From the NCBI GenBank assembly GCA_021029095.1, contig JAJOHG010000001.1, positions 1,116,001 to 1,180,000 of the forward strand: a DNA stretch of 64,000 bases. Reading direction: 5' to 3'. Made by a program: the position numbers and the translations under genes. Source of the DNA: Phellopilus nigrolimitatus (taxonomy: Eukaryota; Basidiomycota; Agaricomycetes; Hymenochaetales; Hymenochaetaceae). The stretch's first letter is position 1, and every line of letters starts with the position of its first letter. Positions 49,901-59,473 of the stretch are shown here, one piece after another. The notes below the pieces were generated by a model. The model was not told the origin of the DNA and did no database searches. It saw only the letters and a list, made by a program, of their open reading frames with translations.

Positions 49901-51350
49901 TTCGGCGCACACGGCTGCTGAAGGGTAGGATGTCGAAGCAGGCAGCTTTGACAACCCAGCTTGGAGACTCAATTGGTGGTTAATCTATGAATGCCAGTCC
50001 GAGAGGAAGAGCTTCGTCTTCCTGGGCTTTTGTGGTTCGACTACTCTGGATTCTAAAATGTACAGTTCGAGGCTCCTAGCCTTATGTCCAGAACAGCCAT
50101 CTATTCATTGCTACCTAAGCCTTAGAGCAATCCTGAAAATATCAAGACGATTGTCCCAAGATGATTAAGTTTGAACTCGGCGCCAGTCCGCCGCCGATAG
50201 AACACTTACCGTGAGAATGGCAAGTTATTGTAAACCTACAGTACAGAGGATTGCCCAGGGCAGAAAAAGCAGCACAAGACGGAGAAGAAGTGCTATACAG
50301 TGTATAATAAGTTTGAAGAGAGAGGCATCTCAGTTTTGCATTACCGGCTGCCCTTTATTCGTGGATTATATGCGAGAGCCGTGATTGGTGGCTATAATCT
50401 AATCTGTACCGAAAACCAGCGCAATGGAGACTTTTAGAGTGAAATCATGTGGCTGTGTGAAGTGTTCACGTGGTTTTTTGTGGCTCTGCCGTTGCCGACT
50501 GTGCACGTGGGAATCATCAGTGCAAGCGAGCTCCCGCTTCTCTCAAGCTTTCTTCGCACTCCCTTTCTCATACTTTGTGAAAGAACTGCGAGTGCAGAGC
50601 TGCCGCGCCGACCTTTGCTATGCATAGATCTCTAAACAACATTGGGTAAGGATGATCATTAAGAAGCGCAGCGGTAATCTCGGCTCAGTGCTTCTAGTGC
50701 GCCCGAGCATCGGTCCATGTGCCACCCTTCATAGGTATTTCATCTCTCTGGGATGAGAAAGATTTAACTCGAAGGAAATTTAGTCTCCACGAGATGGTGA
50801 GGTAGAGAAGCTGATGCGAAGGTGCCAATTGACTGGAGCAAGGTGAGGTCAAGAATTAGAATTGCTCAGTGCAAAACCAGCGGCATCTTTCTTTATGGTA
50901 ACAGTCGCATGGTAGTCAGCTTTATAAAAAGCAACCCAACTTCGCGCTCAGGACCATCGATATACGTTTTCTCGGCAGTGTGAACGTCAGAAGGTGACTA
51001 TCAGAAATTGTCGGGTGCTCGTTCAGCAAACGGTCGCGTACATACTTGATCATGACGACCACAAGCGATACTGATCTTAATTCAGGCCGCGGATTTACCA
51101 TGTTACGTCTATTTCGTTCATAAAAAGGATGAGACTATGTTTCGTCATTAATACAGTCGAAGCAAAAGAGATCAGGGGTTGTGAGAGGTAAGAAATCAAA
51201 GGAACGGAAGTGCACAAGGAAATATCGAGAATAGAAATATCAACACGGAAAAAAGAGAAACAGACATAGTAGTTCATTTGGATAAGTGCCCAACGCCACT
51301 AACGGACTGAACGTCTCTATGAAAGCTGAAAAGAAAGGCACTGCAGTAGC
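46916..51350. promoter_or_regulatory. 4.4-kb non-coding region upstream of the G1 cyclin
   Basis: No gene could be supported on either strand in a window otherwise packed at about one gene per 2.5 kb. Elements seen are an array of five 7-mers at 47012-47046, an MCB-like ACGCGT at 47968-47973, and long purine-rich plus-strand tracts (47330-47530). Several ORFs of 60-160 codons are present but show no domain, no consistent splicing and unlikely composition. The long flank fits a heavily regulated gene, an unrecognised non-coding transcript, or a decayed insertion. Confidence 0.45.
47012..47046 (-). repeat. Five-copy 7-bp minisatellite in the cyclin upstream region
   Basis: Successive units TCCACGG, TCCACGG, CCCACGG, CCCACTG and TCCACAG (plus strand) run without spacers about 100-130 bases before the cyclin start codon, within its probable leader or promoter. 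Confidence 0.85.
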
Positions 51351-54300
51351 TTACTCTCTGTGAGCACCGCCCATGAGAAGAGCCATCAGCTCGCTAGGTG
51401 TGTGTTGGCCTCCGGGAATGCCGTGCTGCTGCAACTGGTGAGGCAACATCTGCGGCAATATCTGCGGTGGTAGATTATGTTGCTGACGGTGGTTCATCGA
51501 AGGCGGGAGCTGGTTCGGCGCATGCAACTGTTGCGCATTGAAACCGGGTCCACTGCGCATTCCTTGACCAACGTTATGGTGACCTCCCAGCCCGAGCATC
51601 TGGTTTTGCGGCGGCCCTCCCGGCCCACCACGAAAATCAACGCCGTTGAGACCGTTGTTTAGCGGATTCCCCAGCTGTCCAAGCCCAGGCTGACCACGAA
51701 TGTGACCTTGGTTTCCAACGATACCTAGGTTCGGATTCTGGAACTGGTTGAACGACTGAGGATTGTTCGAGTGCTGCAAGCTCGCATGCAACTGAGAGGG
51801 CACTCCGTAGTTCCCTGCTCCGCCCCCGATGAACTGAGAAGGTTCATGCGGTGGCCGGCCCCCGAGGTTCGCTAAGCCCGGAGGAAGACGCTGATGCGGT
51901 GGACCTTGAACAGGATTGAAGTTGTTAATAGGCGACGGTCCTCCGCGCATTGCTTGCTGTTGGAAACCGAGATTGCCTCGCCCACCGCTCGAACCTTGGC
52001 CGTTGAACTGGGAAGGAATAGGTCCAGAAAAAAGCTGCTCCATACCGGCTCTTTGTTGAGGACCTAAACGGGCGTTGAACGCAATGGAATCATCCAGCTG
52101 GTTTGCATACATGTTTCCGTTGACATCTCTGTTTCGAGGTGCGGGCACAGGTGCTGGCCGAAGACCGGGAACTAGTCCATCCGGGGCGAAGCGACCTTCG
52201 TCCGGATCCAAAAGATTGTCGTGTCGTCCTAGGGAGCCAGAAGGACCCATATGAAGAGATGGGGGAGGCTGATGAGGAGCCAAATTCTGATTAATCCCAG
52301 GATGCACCTGATGGCCGCGCTGGAATTTGACGTTAAGTACTTTCTCATATATAGTCAGACTAAGTAAATGATGTCTTACCTGTGCAGAATTGTTGAGCAT
52401 AGTGAGAAGATCGTCAATGTTACGGTTCTCTGCTCCCCCGAGTGCGTTATTGAAGCCCTGAGGGACCTGTCGACCAGCGCCATTCGCGCCCATTCCCTGG
52501 TGAAGTGCGCGTCCCAGATTTACTGTGTGCGACTCCCTCGCTTTTTCGAAATGCTTCGCCATTCGACTACCCTTCCCAGTAGAATAGGTCGACTGGGCGC
52601 TGCTCATCTGGTTGTCGAAGGGCGAGATGGGTGATGTCGCGTTGAAACCAGCCGTCGGCGGTGTCGGGTTTCGTCGAACATCAGAAAGATGATGTAGGGC
52701 ATCAGACGGAGAAATGAAGGCGGCGCGGTCGGAAGCACTAGAGAGGGGGATAGAAGATGATCGTGTCATATCACCGTTGTTTGCAAACTCTCTGCTTGCA
52801 TCCATAGGGAAACCAGAACGCGGAGCATTCTCAAACGTTAACGAATGCGGACCGGCAGATTCATGGGCAGACCGGCGAGGCATGTTGTCGACGTTCATAT
52901 CATATTGACTGGCAAGGATATGCTGCTGAAGGCTGGCCTTGTCGAGTCCCGATTGATGAGACACAGAATGTGGAAACACTGGAGAAACGGATGGCCGCCT
53001 TTGATTCGGCCGTAAAGGATCCATGGACTGCTGCTGAAGACGACCCATCTGTGCTGCTGCCAAAGCGCTTTGTGGAGCAGGCTGGGCTGTGGTCTTAGCA
53101 TTGTGCGCGCCAAAAGCCAACAGTCTTGACTGGCGAGGGGGGTCGAACGTTATAGAAGGCGAAGTGACGTCCTTATTCACCAAAGTTTGCGCATCACCAT
53201 GGATAGCGGCGGAGTCGGTTGTTTTCAGCGAAAGAAGGCGGGGCCCGTTCGATTCATTCCTCATTGGTGCTGGTGGAGCAGTATTATTCGCAAGATGAGG
53301 AGGTCCACCAAGTGCAGAAGTTGCCGATGATGAAGGAGTCAAAGAAGTTCCCGAGAGAGAAGTTTTAGTAGAAGAGCTTGACTTAGTCGCTAGTAAAGGA
53401 ACCATGGTATTCGTAACTGCATCTGATAGTGCTGTCGCGGATGTTTCCGACCGTTGAGCGACTAATGAATGGACGAAAAATGGTGAGCCACATATAAAAG
53501 CATTAAAAAAATACGCACCACCCGTCAACGATGAAGTCGACCGCCCTTCGCGGATTCTCATTAAACCAGGGATCCCGCTCTCCGAGTTTGGGATATTTCC
53601 GCCAGGGGAACGCTCATCAGATGAGTGCTGCCCATCTCCATTCGGTACTCGCTTTTGCTCTTCTTGCTTCATCATAAGCTTGAAGAGCTGAATTTCATCC
53701 AGCTGTGCCTCAGGTGCCGACGCAGATGCCTTTGGCTGCTTTGGCTCATCCAAAGCTTCCTGGGACGCTGCAGGCACTGAAGACTCGGCAGAAATACCCT
53801 TCGCCTTCATCTCTCGTTCCTTCATGTCTTTCTTCCAAGCCTGTATGCTATCGACCTCTCCTTCAGCACCTTTGCCGCCCAGGATGCCCGTCGAGGATGT
53901 AGCCGGAGGAACGTAGGTCTCCATCCACGCAGGTTCCTTTTCCTTCTCCCGCTCTCTTCTGTCCTCTCTTTCTCGTCCGTCGTCGTTTCTGCGGTCGCGT
54001 GCTCCACGTTTCTGTCTGTCCTCTGGGACGCTCCATCCATCTCGATAATCACGGTCGTCGCCTGGGTCACGGCTACGATCCCGGCCTCCTTTCTCGCGGT
54101 CACGATCAAGACGATCCTTGTCGCGACGCCCGGACATTCTCTCCTCCCGCTTTCCATCATCACGCCAACGTCGATTATCTTCGTCTGCATCAACGAAGCG
54201 CTCTCTGTCACGGTCCCGTCGATGGTCATCCCGGTCCCTGTCTCGTCTTGTCGACGGAGGGCTGTCTCGTTGTCTTGAGCTATCCCGAGCACGGGAACGC

Positions 54301-55450
54301 GGCCGTTCTCGATCATCCCGTTCGCGCCGAGTATGGTCTGTCATAGAATGTCAGAGAAACGCCAATGTAAAAGATTTTTATTATAGAAGAGTTATCGCAC
54401 GTTCGTCTCGACCAGTACGAGGAGGCTCGGCACCTGTAAATTTTTTAATTTCCGTACAGTCAAGTCGTATGCATTGAAACGCACCGCGCCGCCAGTCTTC
54501 CTTGCTTTCTCCGTTTCTCTTTTTGTTTGACGGTCGTTGGGCATCTCGATCTGCTGAAGGGGAAGAGCCGGTCATTTAAATGTTAATGGGTTGTAAGAAT
54601 AGCCAAACCTGAGGCGAGGTGAGGTGCCGAGTCCCGATCACGGTTCCGCAATAATGTTGAATTTGTAGGCAACCCTATACGATCACCTCGGCCCCGTTCC
54701 CTGTCATACTTGTCGGATAGCTGATAATTATGAATATTAGACGAGTTTTTATTTAATTTCTCTTGAGCTTGCCCAGACACACCGATCGTAAATCTCTCTC
54801 AGTGTCCCGATCTCTGTCACGGTCACTGGCGCGCAAAGGTTGGTGCTTGAAGTTGCCCATCTGAGAGGGCTGGGACAGAGTAGATCGAAATGGAGGTCGA
54901 GTAGAGCCATCTGTAAGGTACAATGAGAAGAGCTGGTGGGAGACAACGAATTAATGTACTTGCCTCCGTCTTCAGCTTCACGTCGGTACCTAGGAGAAAG
55001 GGGTGGAATTGGACATGGTCTAAAGTTAAAGATACGAAGGAAAGGAACACACCTTCTTTCTCGGCCTGTACCATTAGCACTTGGTGTTTCGGACTCTTTC
55101 TTGGTGGAAAGGAGCGATTGCTCATTGAGCTCTCTGAGTATGCGAAGACACGAATGAGAACCGGCCGCTTTAACGTGTAACGCAACAACGAACCCAAACC
55201 AGCTTTTGAACGTCGGCATTCCATCGGGAGGCCTGACGAGGGGCGACTGACTAAGATAAAGAAGTTGTCTTCGAGTGTAGACGATGCGCGGACGCGAGGG
55301 TGTACTGTCTGCTTCATTGGATTGCGTGTCCTCCGCTTCGCTGGAGCTTTCGATGTCGGCCTTTTCGAGCTCGTCGACGAGGGCGTCGACGGACGCATTT
55401 TTCACGAATTCATCTGGACTTTGACTGGGTGAATCGTACGTCGTTGCCAT
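51351..55450 (-). CDS. eIF4E-transporter-like (4E-T/Cup-type) mRNA-regulating protein
   Basis: The ATG at 55448-55450 starts MATTYDSPSQSPDEF. At residues 58-64 lies YTRRQLL, a canonical eIF4E-binding motif (Y-x4-L-hydrophobic), followed by SQSPLVRPP, the same arrangement as the N terminus of 4E-T. Short exons then encode basic, Arg/Asp-rich peptides (NEQSLLSTKKES, YRREAEDGG, LRASDRDRDRDTERD, NGESKEDWRRG, EPPRTGRDE), leading into the large exon from about 54342 to 51351 with RD/RE-rich repeats, PAWMETYVPP, IQAWKKDMKE, LDEIQLFKLMMK, and a Gln/Pro/Gly-rich C-terminal half. The ATG at 54344 lies in an intron acceptor and is not the start. Likely role: binding cap-bound eIF4E and holding mRNAs in a repressed state (inference). 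One intron (54911-54963) has GC-AG ends. Confidence 0.65.
54911..54963 (-). other. GC-AG intron in the 4E-T-like gene
   Basis: On the minus strand the exon ends GACGGAG, the intron starts GCAAGT (the strongest GC-donor consensus) and ends CCTTACAG. Only this choice joins EAEDG to GSTRPPFRS in frame; the adjacent GT (GTACAT) gives a stop within about 30 codons. Confidence 0.82.
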
Positions 55451-55677
55451 GTCGTCTTGAGGTTCAGCGGTAAGAAATGAGTGGCGACGGGAGTTACGAA
55501 AATAAGGTGTGCTGTTGGCGGCAAGTTAGGCGGGTGTTCAATTGAGGCACGCATGTACTCTTTTGGGCCCCGACCGTACATGTACTTTGACCTTTGACCA
55601 AGGCCGGCCTCTTTCTCTTTCTTCAGACTTGCCAATAATTGCAGCAGTCCGTTTGCTCGTTGTCTGGCACTCGCCGG

Positions 55678-56031
55678 ATGCAGTTGACACTCAAGCACTT
55701 TATTCTCAAAGGCGAAGTGTTCTCTCTGTACCGGTTCGCCATTCGCGCAGTCTCGCCGTAAATTTATTGTTCTTGGAATCAACCTCTCCAATGGTTTGAC
55801 TTGCATGCATCTAGATATTCCGGATCCATTATCTCAGAAGGAAACGGTGCGATGGATACGGGAAGAGATTGAGAGGAACAGACATGTCCAGGATGTGGTA
55901 CGTACGCGCCCTTCGGTCGCCATACCTTACTACCTGCTCGCTACTACCAATCTTTTTTTTTGCAGGACAAGATTCAGAATCTGGTGTCGGCCTGGACGTA
56001 GAGACTTGAAGAAAGTGCTTCCGATGCGATG
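55678..56031 (+). pseudogene. LYRM2: LYRM2-like LYR-motif mitochondrial protein with two apparent +1 frameshifts
   Basis: Exon 1 (ATG 55678-55680) gives LTLKHFILKGEVFSLYRFAI with the LYR motif. Exon 2 gives IPDPLSQKETVRWIREEIER, then NRHVQDV, and after an intron (GTACGT donor, T-rich acceptor, about 55899-55965) DKIQNLVSA. The order and spacing match LYRM2-type proteins of about 90 residues, which act in mitochondria through acyl-carrier-protein binding. The only canonical splice between exons 1 and 2 (GTAAAT at 55757, CTAG at about 55814) leaves one base too many. In the last exon the expected GRRDLKKVLPMR tail is one frame away, with one extra C near 55993. The gene is either broken, wrongly assembled, or spliced in an unusual way. 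Confidence 0.6.
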
Positions 56032-56401
56032 ATCAGACGCTGCACCGTTCATCTTATCCAATGTGTGGCTTGTAGGACGTTCGTTCCGCTTCAGAAAAAA
56101 GACACTAGTCTCTGCCGTTCAACACATTGTGCATTCTTATTTTACTGAAGTGTAGATAATGATATCGCTGCAATCGACATTTAGCGAACTTTACTATTCG
56201 TATATTTTTATGTTGTTAAAAATCTATGGACTTTGACACATGATGTCATACGCATGCGTGTAGTCGTGAACTTGAGTGGCGACTGTCAGTGCCTCATCCG
56301 CTGCGCTCCTCCTCCGACTTTAAACAAAATCGACCCCAGACAGGCCTAGCCCAAGGTATCGGACGCTTTTACTCTCCCCAAGGCCAAAGTGAAGACATGA
56401 C
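56032..56401. other. Intergenic region
   Basis: 3' flank of the LYR gene and promoter of the next gene. AT-rich at 56140-56230; no gene, repeat or RNA seen. Confidence 0.45.
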
Positions 56402-58901
56402 ATGCTTGACGACCCGTTAACACAAACGAGTCCGATGGCGACCACGCCCGAGCTTCAATCGCCCGACTCCTTGCTACCAGAAGCTAGCACCATGTCGAAC
56501 TCCGTCGAGTCCGTTGTCCCAACCGATTTGCAAGCCAAATCCGAACCATCCTTGCTATCTTCGCCTTCCCATCCAGCCAGCTGTGCTCCTGCAAAGAAAG
56601 AAGAGCGCGAACTCTCAGAACAGGAGCTTCGCCATCTGTTCGATGATGAAGAAATCGAGAGGTTCCTTGGGCTTTTCGCAGACGTATGTGCATAGCCATC
56701 TATATCCTTAAAGCGCTGACAAAAAGACAGTATGTGTCGGAAGTAACTCTTCCTGGCTTTCTTAGATGACAAGAATTTGACAACAGAGATGCTCTGGTCT
56801 GAACCCGTTTCCGGGGAGGAGGAAACAATGCAGTCTTCGGAGTTCATTCCTGGAACATCTACGGAAGGATGGATATCAATAAATGCAGACCAAGTCCCAC
56901 CTCCTTCCCGCATACCACCTACAGTTCCAGATGCACAGAGCATCTCAGAGTATATAGCTCTTGTATGATTTACATTGTAATCACAAGATTATTGAATCTG
57001 ACACTCCAAGCAGAAATATGTCCTTCCAGGATTGCCCCCTGCTCGGCCTCGCCCAGATAGATTCACGATGGGTCAATTAAGACTTACGACTCAACGTCTG
57101 TATATGGTCATCCAACCTAACTATGGTCCAGCGATGTCCCGCATGGCCTCTCTCGCAACCTGGAAGAACAGGCGAAAAAGTGCAGTATTTTGTGCAGTAT
57201 GTTTTTCTTCTTGCGCATCGATCTATTTATTGCTTATACGCCAATTAGCTGTATTGGACGCTATGGTACTACGATTTACTAATGCCTGCTCTTTTCTATC
57301 GCACTCTACACTCTCTCATGCGTCGCAAGCTTCTCCCTTATCCTACGATTGCAGAGCTCCATGAGCGCAGGCGTGAGGCTGCTCGATCCCATGAGCTTGG
57401 TGAACAAATTCAGAAGAGGCTCGGCTCGTCATCTTCTTCAGGGCTCATGGAGGCGTGGCGGTTGTTCCGCGTTTTCAAGAAACCGAATAAAGCGAAAGTC
57501 AAGCAAAAGCAAGCGAAAACCGACGACAAAGATAAAAGGAAGGACAAAGAAACTAAGAGATCGTCCAATTCTTCTCTAAACTTGACCGAGTTACTTCAAA
57601 CGCCGGCGAACGCTGATGAATTCACCGTATTGGACGACCCTCATGAGAGCCAAGAAGAAAGCGACTTTAAGAAGACGCTTCTCGATGTTTTGAACGATAT
57701 CGCGGACTTCCATGAAAGAGTGAAAAAGTCAGTTCCGGTTTTACCTTTGAAACAAAAACATTACCTGACTTGCATGATACTGTTCTTAGTATATTCCTTT
57801 GGCGACGACCCACGATTTCTAAAGTGTATGCCGCAGTAAGTCAGACCTCTAGCTTTATATATCCCGCTCTAACTGGTGTTGTTTTACCTTCTCTTTTTAT
57901 TTCAATAAGGTACTAGTGTTCCTTATTTTCTTTACAGCGTTTCTTCCGGCAAAGTATATTATGAAGCTCGCATCATTCATCTTGGGCTTTCTCTACTGGC
58001 ACGTCGTACCCATCATCGCAGCCCTTCCCCCGTTTGACCGATCAAGGCTTCCACCTCTCTTTGAGAACGTACCAACTGACGCGGAATACGCCATGGAACT
58101 CATATCGCAACGAATTTCGCGTGGAGAGGACATCCGTCCCCCGAGCAGTAAGCCGCCGAAGGCTCGGAAGTCGAAGAAACCTACGAAAGATCGGAAGTCT
58201 AAGTCTACGACCGACCTCACTGAGGACGAAATGATCGCGGAGGCCGATGTCGCAAGCTCCGGGGAGAGCACGGCAACTGTCGAAAGTGACAAGGGAAAAT
58301 CTCCTACTAGCCGTCCCGGGGAAGTAGATTGGCGGAAGTGGGGTGAACGCGCTGCCCATATGAAGAGCTGGGCTGCTCAAGGAACTCGTCTTGTTCCCGA
58401 TAGTGAAGTACGACCTTCGGACCCGATGGAAAAGTCAAACACTAACTCTTCTTATGCAGAACAACGAGAACAACTCTCAGTCAACCACGCCAGAAGTGAC
58501 CGGCTCCGAAGGTGAAACGCATAGTAAATGGGGTCTTCTATGCAGCGATGAATTCTCAGAGCTAACTCGTATTGATAATCCTAGCGTTCCTTGCACACCA
58601 CAAAGGCTCGCCCGGAACTCTCACACTTACACGCACGAGACTCTTTTTCACGTCTATTACTTCTACGCGTTCCAATACGAGCATTCTGCTGGACGATGTG
58701 CGTGGGGTTAAGAAGTTTGGGATCAGCGCTGTCCCAGGGCTCAGCATCAAGTGGCATAGAAGTCCAGACTCGGGAAGTTACAGCGAGGGTAGCGCCGAGG
58801 GCAGTGAGCTCGTGGAGGAAAAGTTTCGATGGGTTGGCGGTCGAGACGAGGTCTTTGCGAGACTTGTAGGATGGGGAGGAAGAAGGTGGCTGAAGGTGTG
58901 A
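56402..58901 (+). CDS. Membrane protein with DUF3292-like core and C-terminal GRAM-like domain
   Basis: The ATG at 56402 starts MLDDPLTQTSP; the in-frame ATG at 56435 is an alternative. An acidic Ser-rich region leads to LSEQELRHLFDDEEIERFLG, then PARPRPDRF and ATWKNRRKSAVFCAV followed by a hydrophobic segment, the pattern of fungal DUF3292 proteins. A basic cytosolic part follows (PTIAELHERRREAARSHELG), a Lys-rich linker, a second hydrophobic segment (MKLASFILGFLYWHVVPIIA), and at the end FLAHHKGSPGTLTLTRTRLF and SILLDDVRGVKKFG, a GRAM/PH-like lipid-binding fold. Introns lie in between and the stop is at 58899-58901. Such proteins probably sit in the ER or a contact site (inference); no function is established that I can name. 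Confidence 0.68.
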
Positions 58902-59473
58902 GCAATCGGGCCAGTCTCGTTGCGAGTTTTTATTACACGTGTATTTTATGTTTGCCTTCTGGAGGATCTCCATGCGTTTGACATTGTGACAGAGGTTATA
59001 AGGAAATCCGGTGTCGCAGCGGGAGCTGCGAGGCTCAAGGTCGTGAAAACCCGGGAGCTTGGTGTTGAATGCTTGAGTTTATCCAAGGTTTCCAATCTTT
59101 GAATTCAGAGTGTGGATACGAGTAAACACGTCAAGAGGATATTAGCTTCTTTCCACTTCGTGAAGGTTGCACTTGACAGACAGCGAAGCACGGAATCTAA
59201 GCCGCCTTGACTTGCAGTGAGCCCGCGTCGAAGAGTAAGGTTTGTGAAGAGTGTTTAGGGCCGGCATTTTCGCGTCACCCGCATATTGCATAGCTCTAGT
59301 CCTTCCTCTCCTTCAAACGTCCATAACGCTCGTTTTACGACCTGTATCCATGCTGTATCACTATATCTTATTCCTTAAAGCCTCGTAGCTCTGCTTTTAT
59401 TTGACCACTGGTCGCTAGTTTCTGTCACTACTTCATTATCTACATGCAAATCCCCGGGCTAGTCCTTCTCGCC
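58902..59473. other. Intergenic region
   Basis: Lies between two plus-strand genes. No supported gene. The last 150 bases before REC8 are pyrimidine-rich and contain CTATATCTTATT, a possible TATA element. Confidence 0.45.

Noticed and set aside
54342..54344. ATG at 54344 as the start of a separate RD/RE-rich protein
   Set aside because: It lies inside an intron acceptor (ending TATGACAG), and the exon joins in frame to upstream exons that carry the eIF4E-binding motif.
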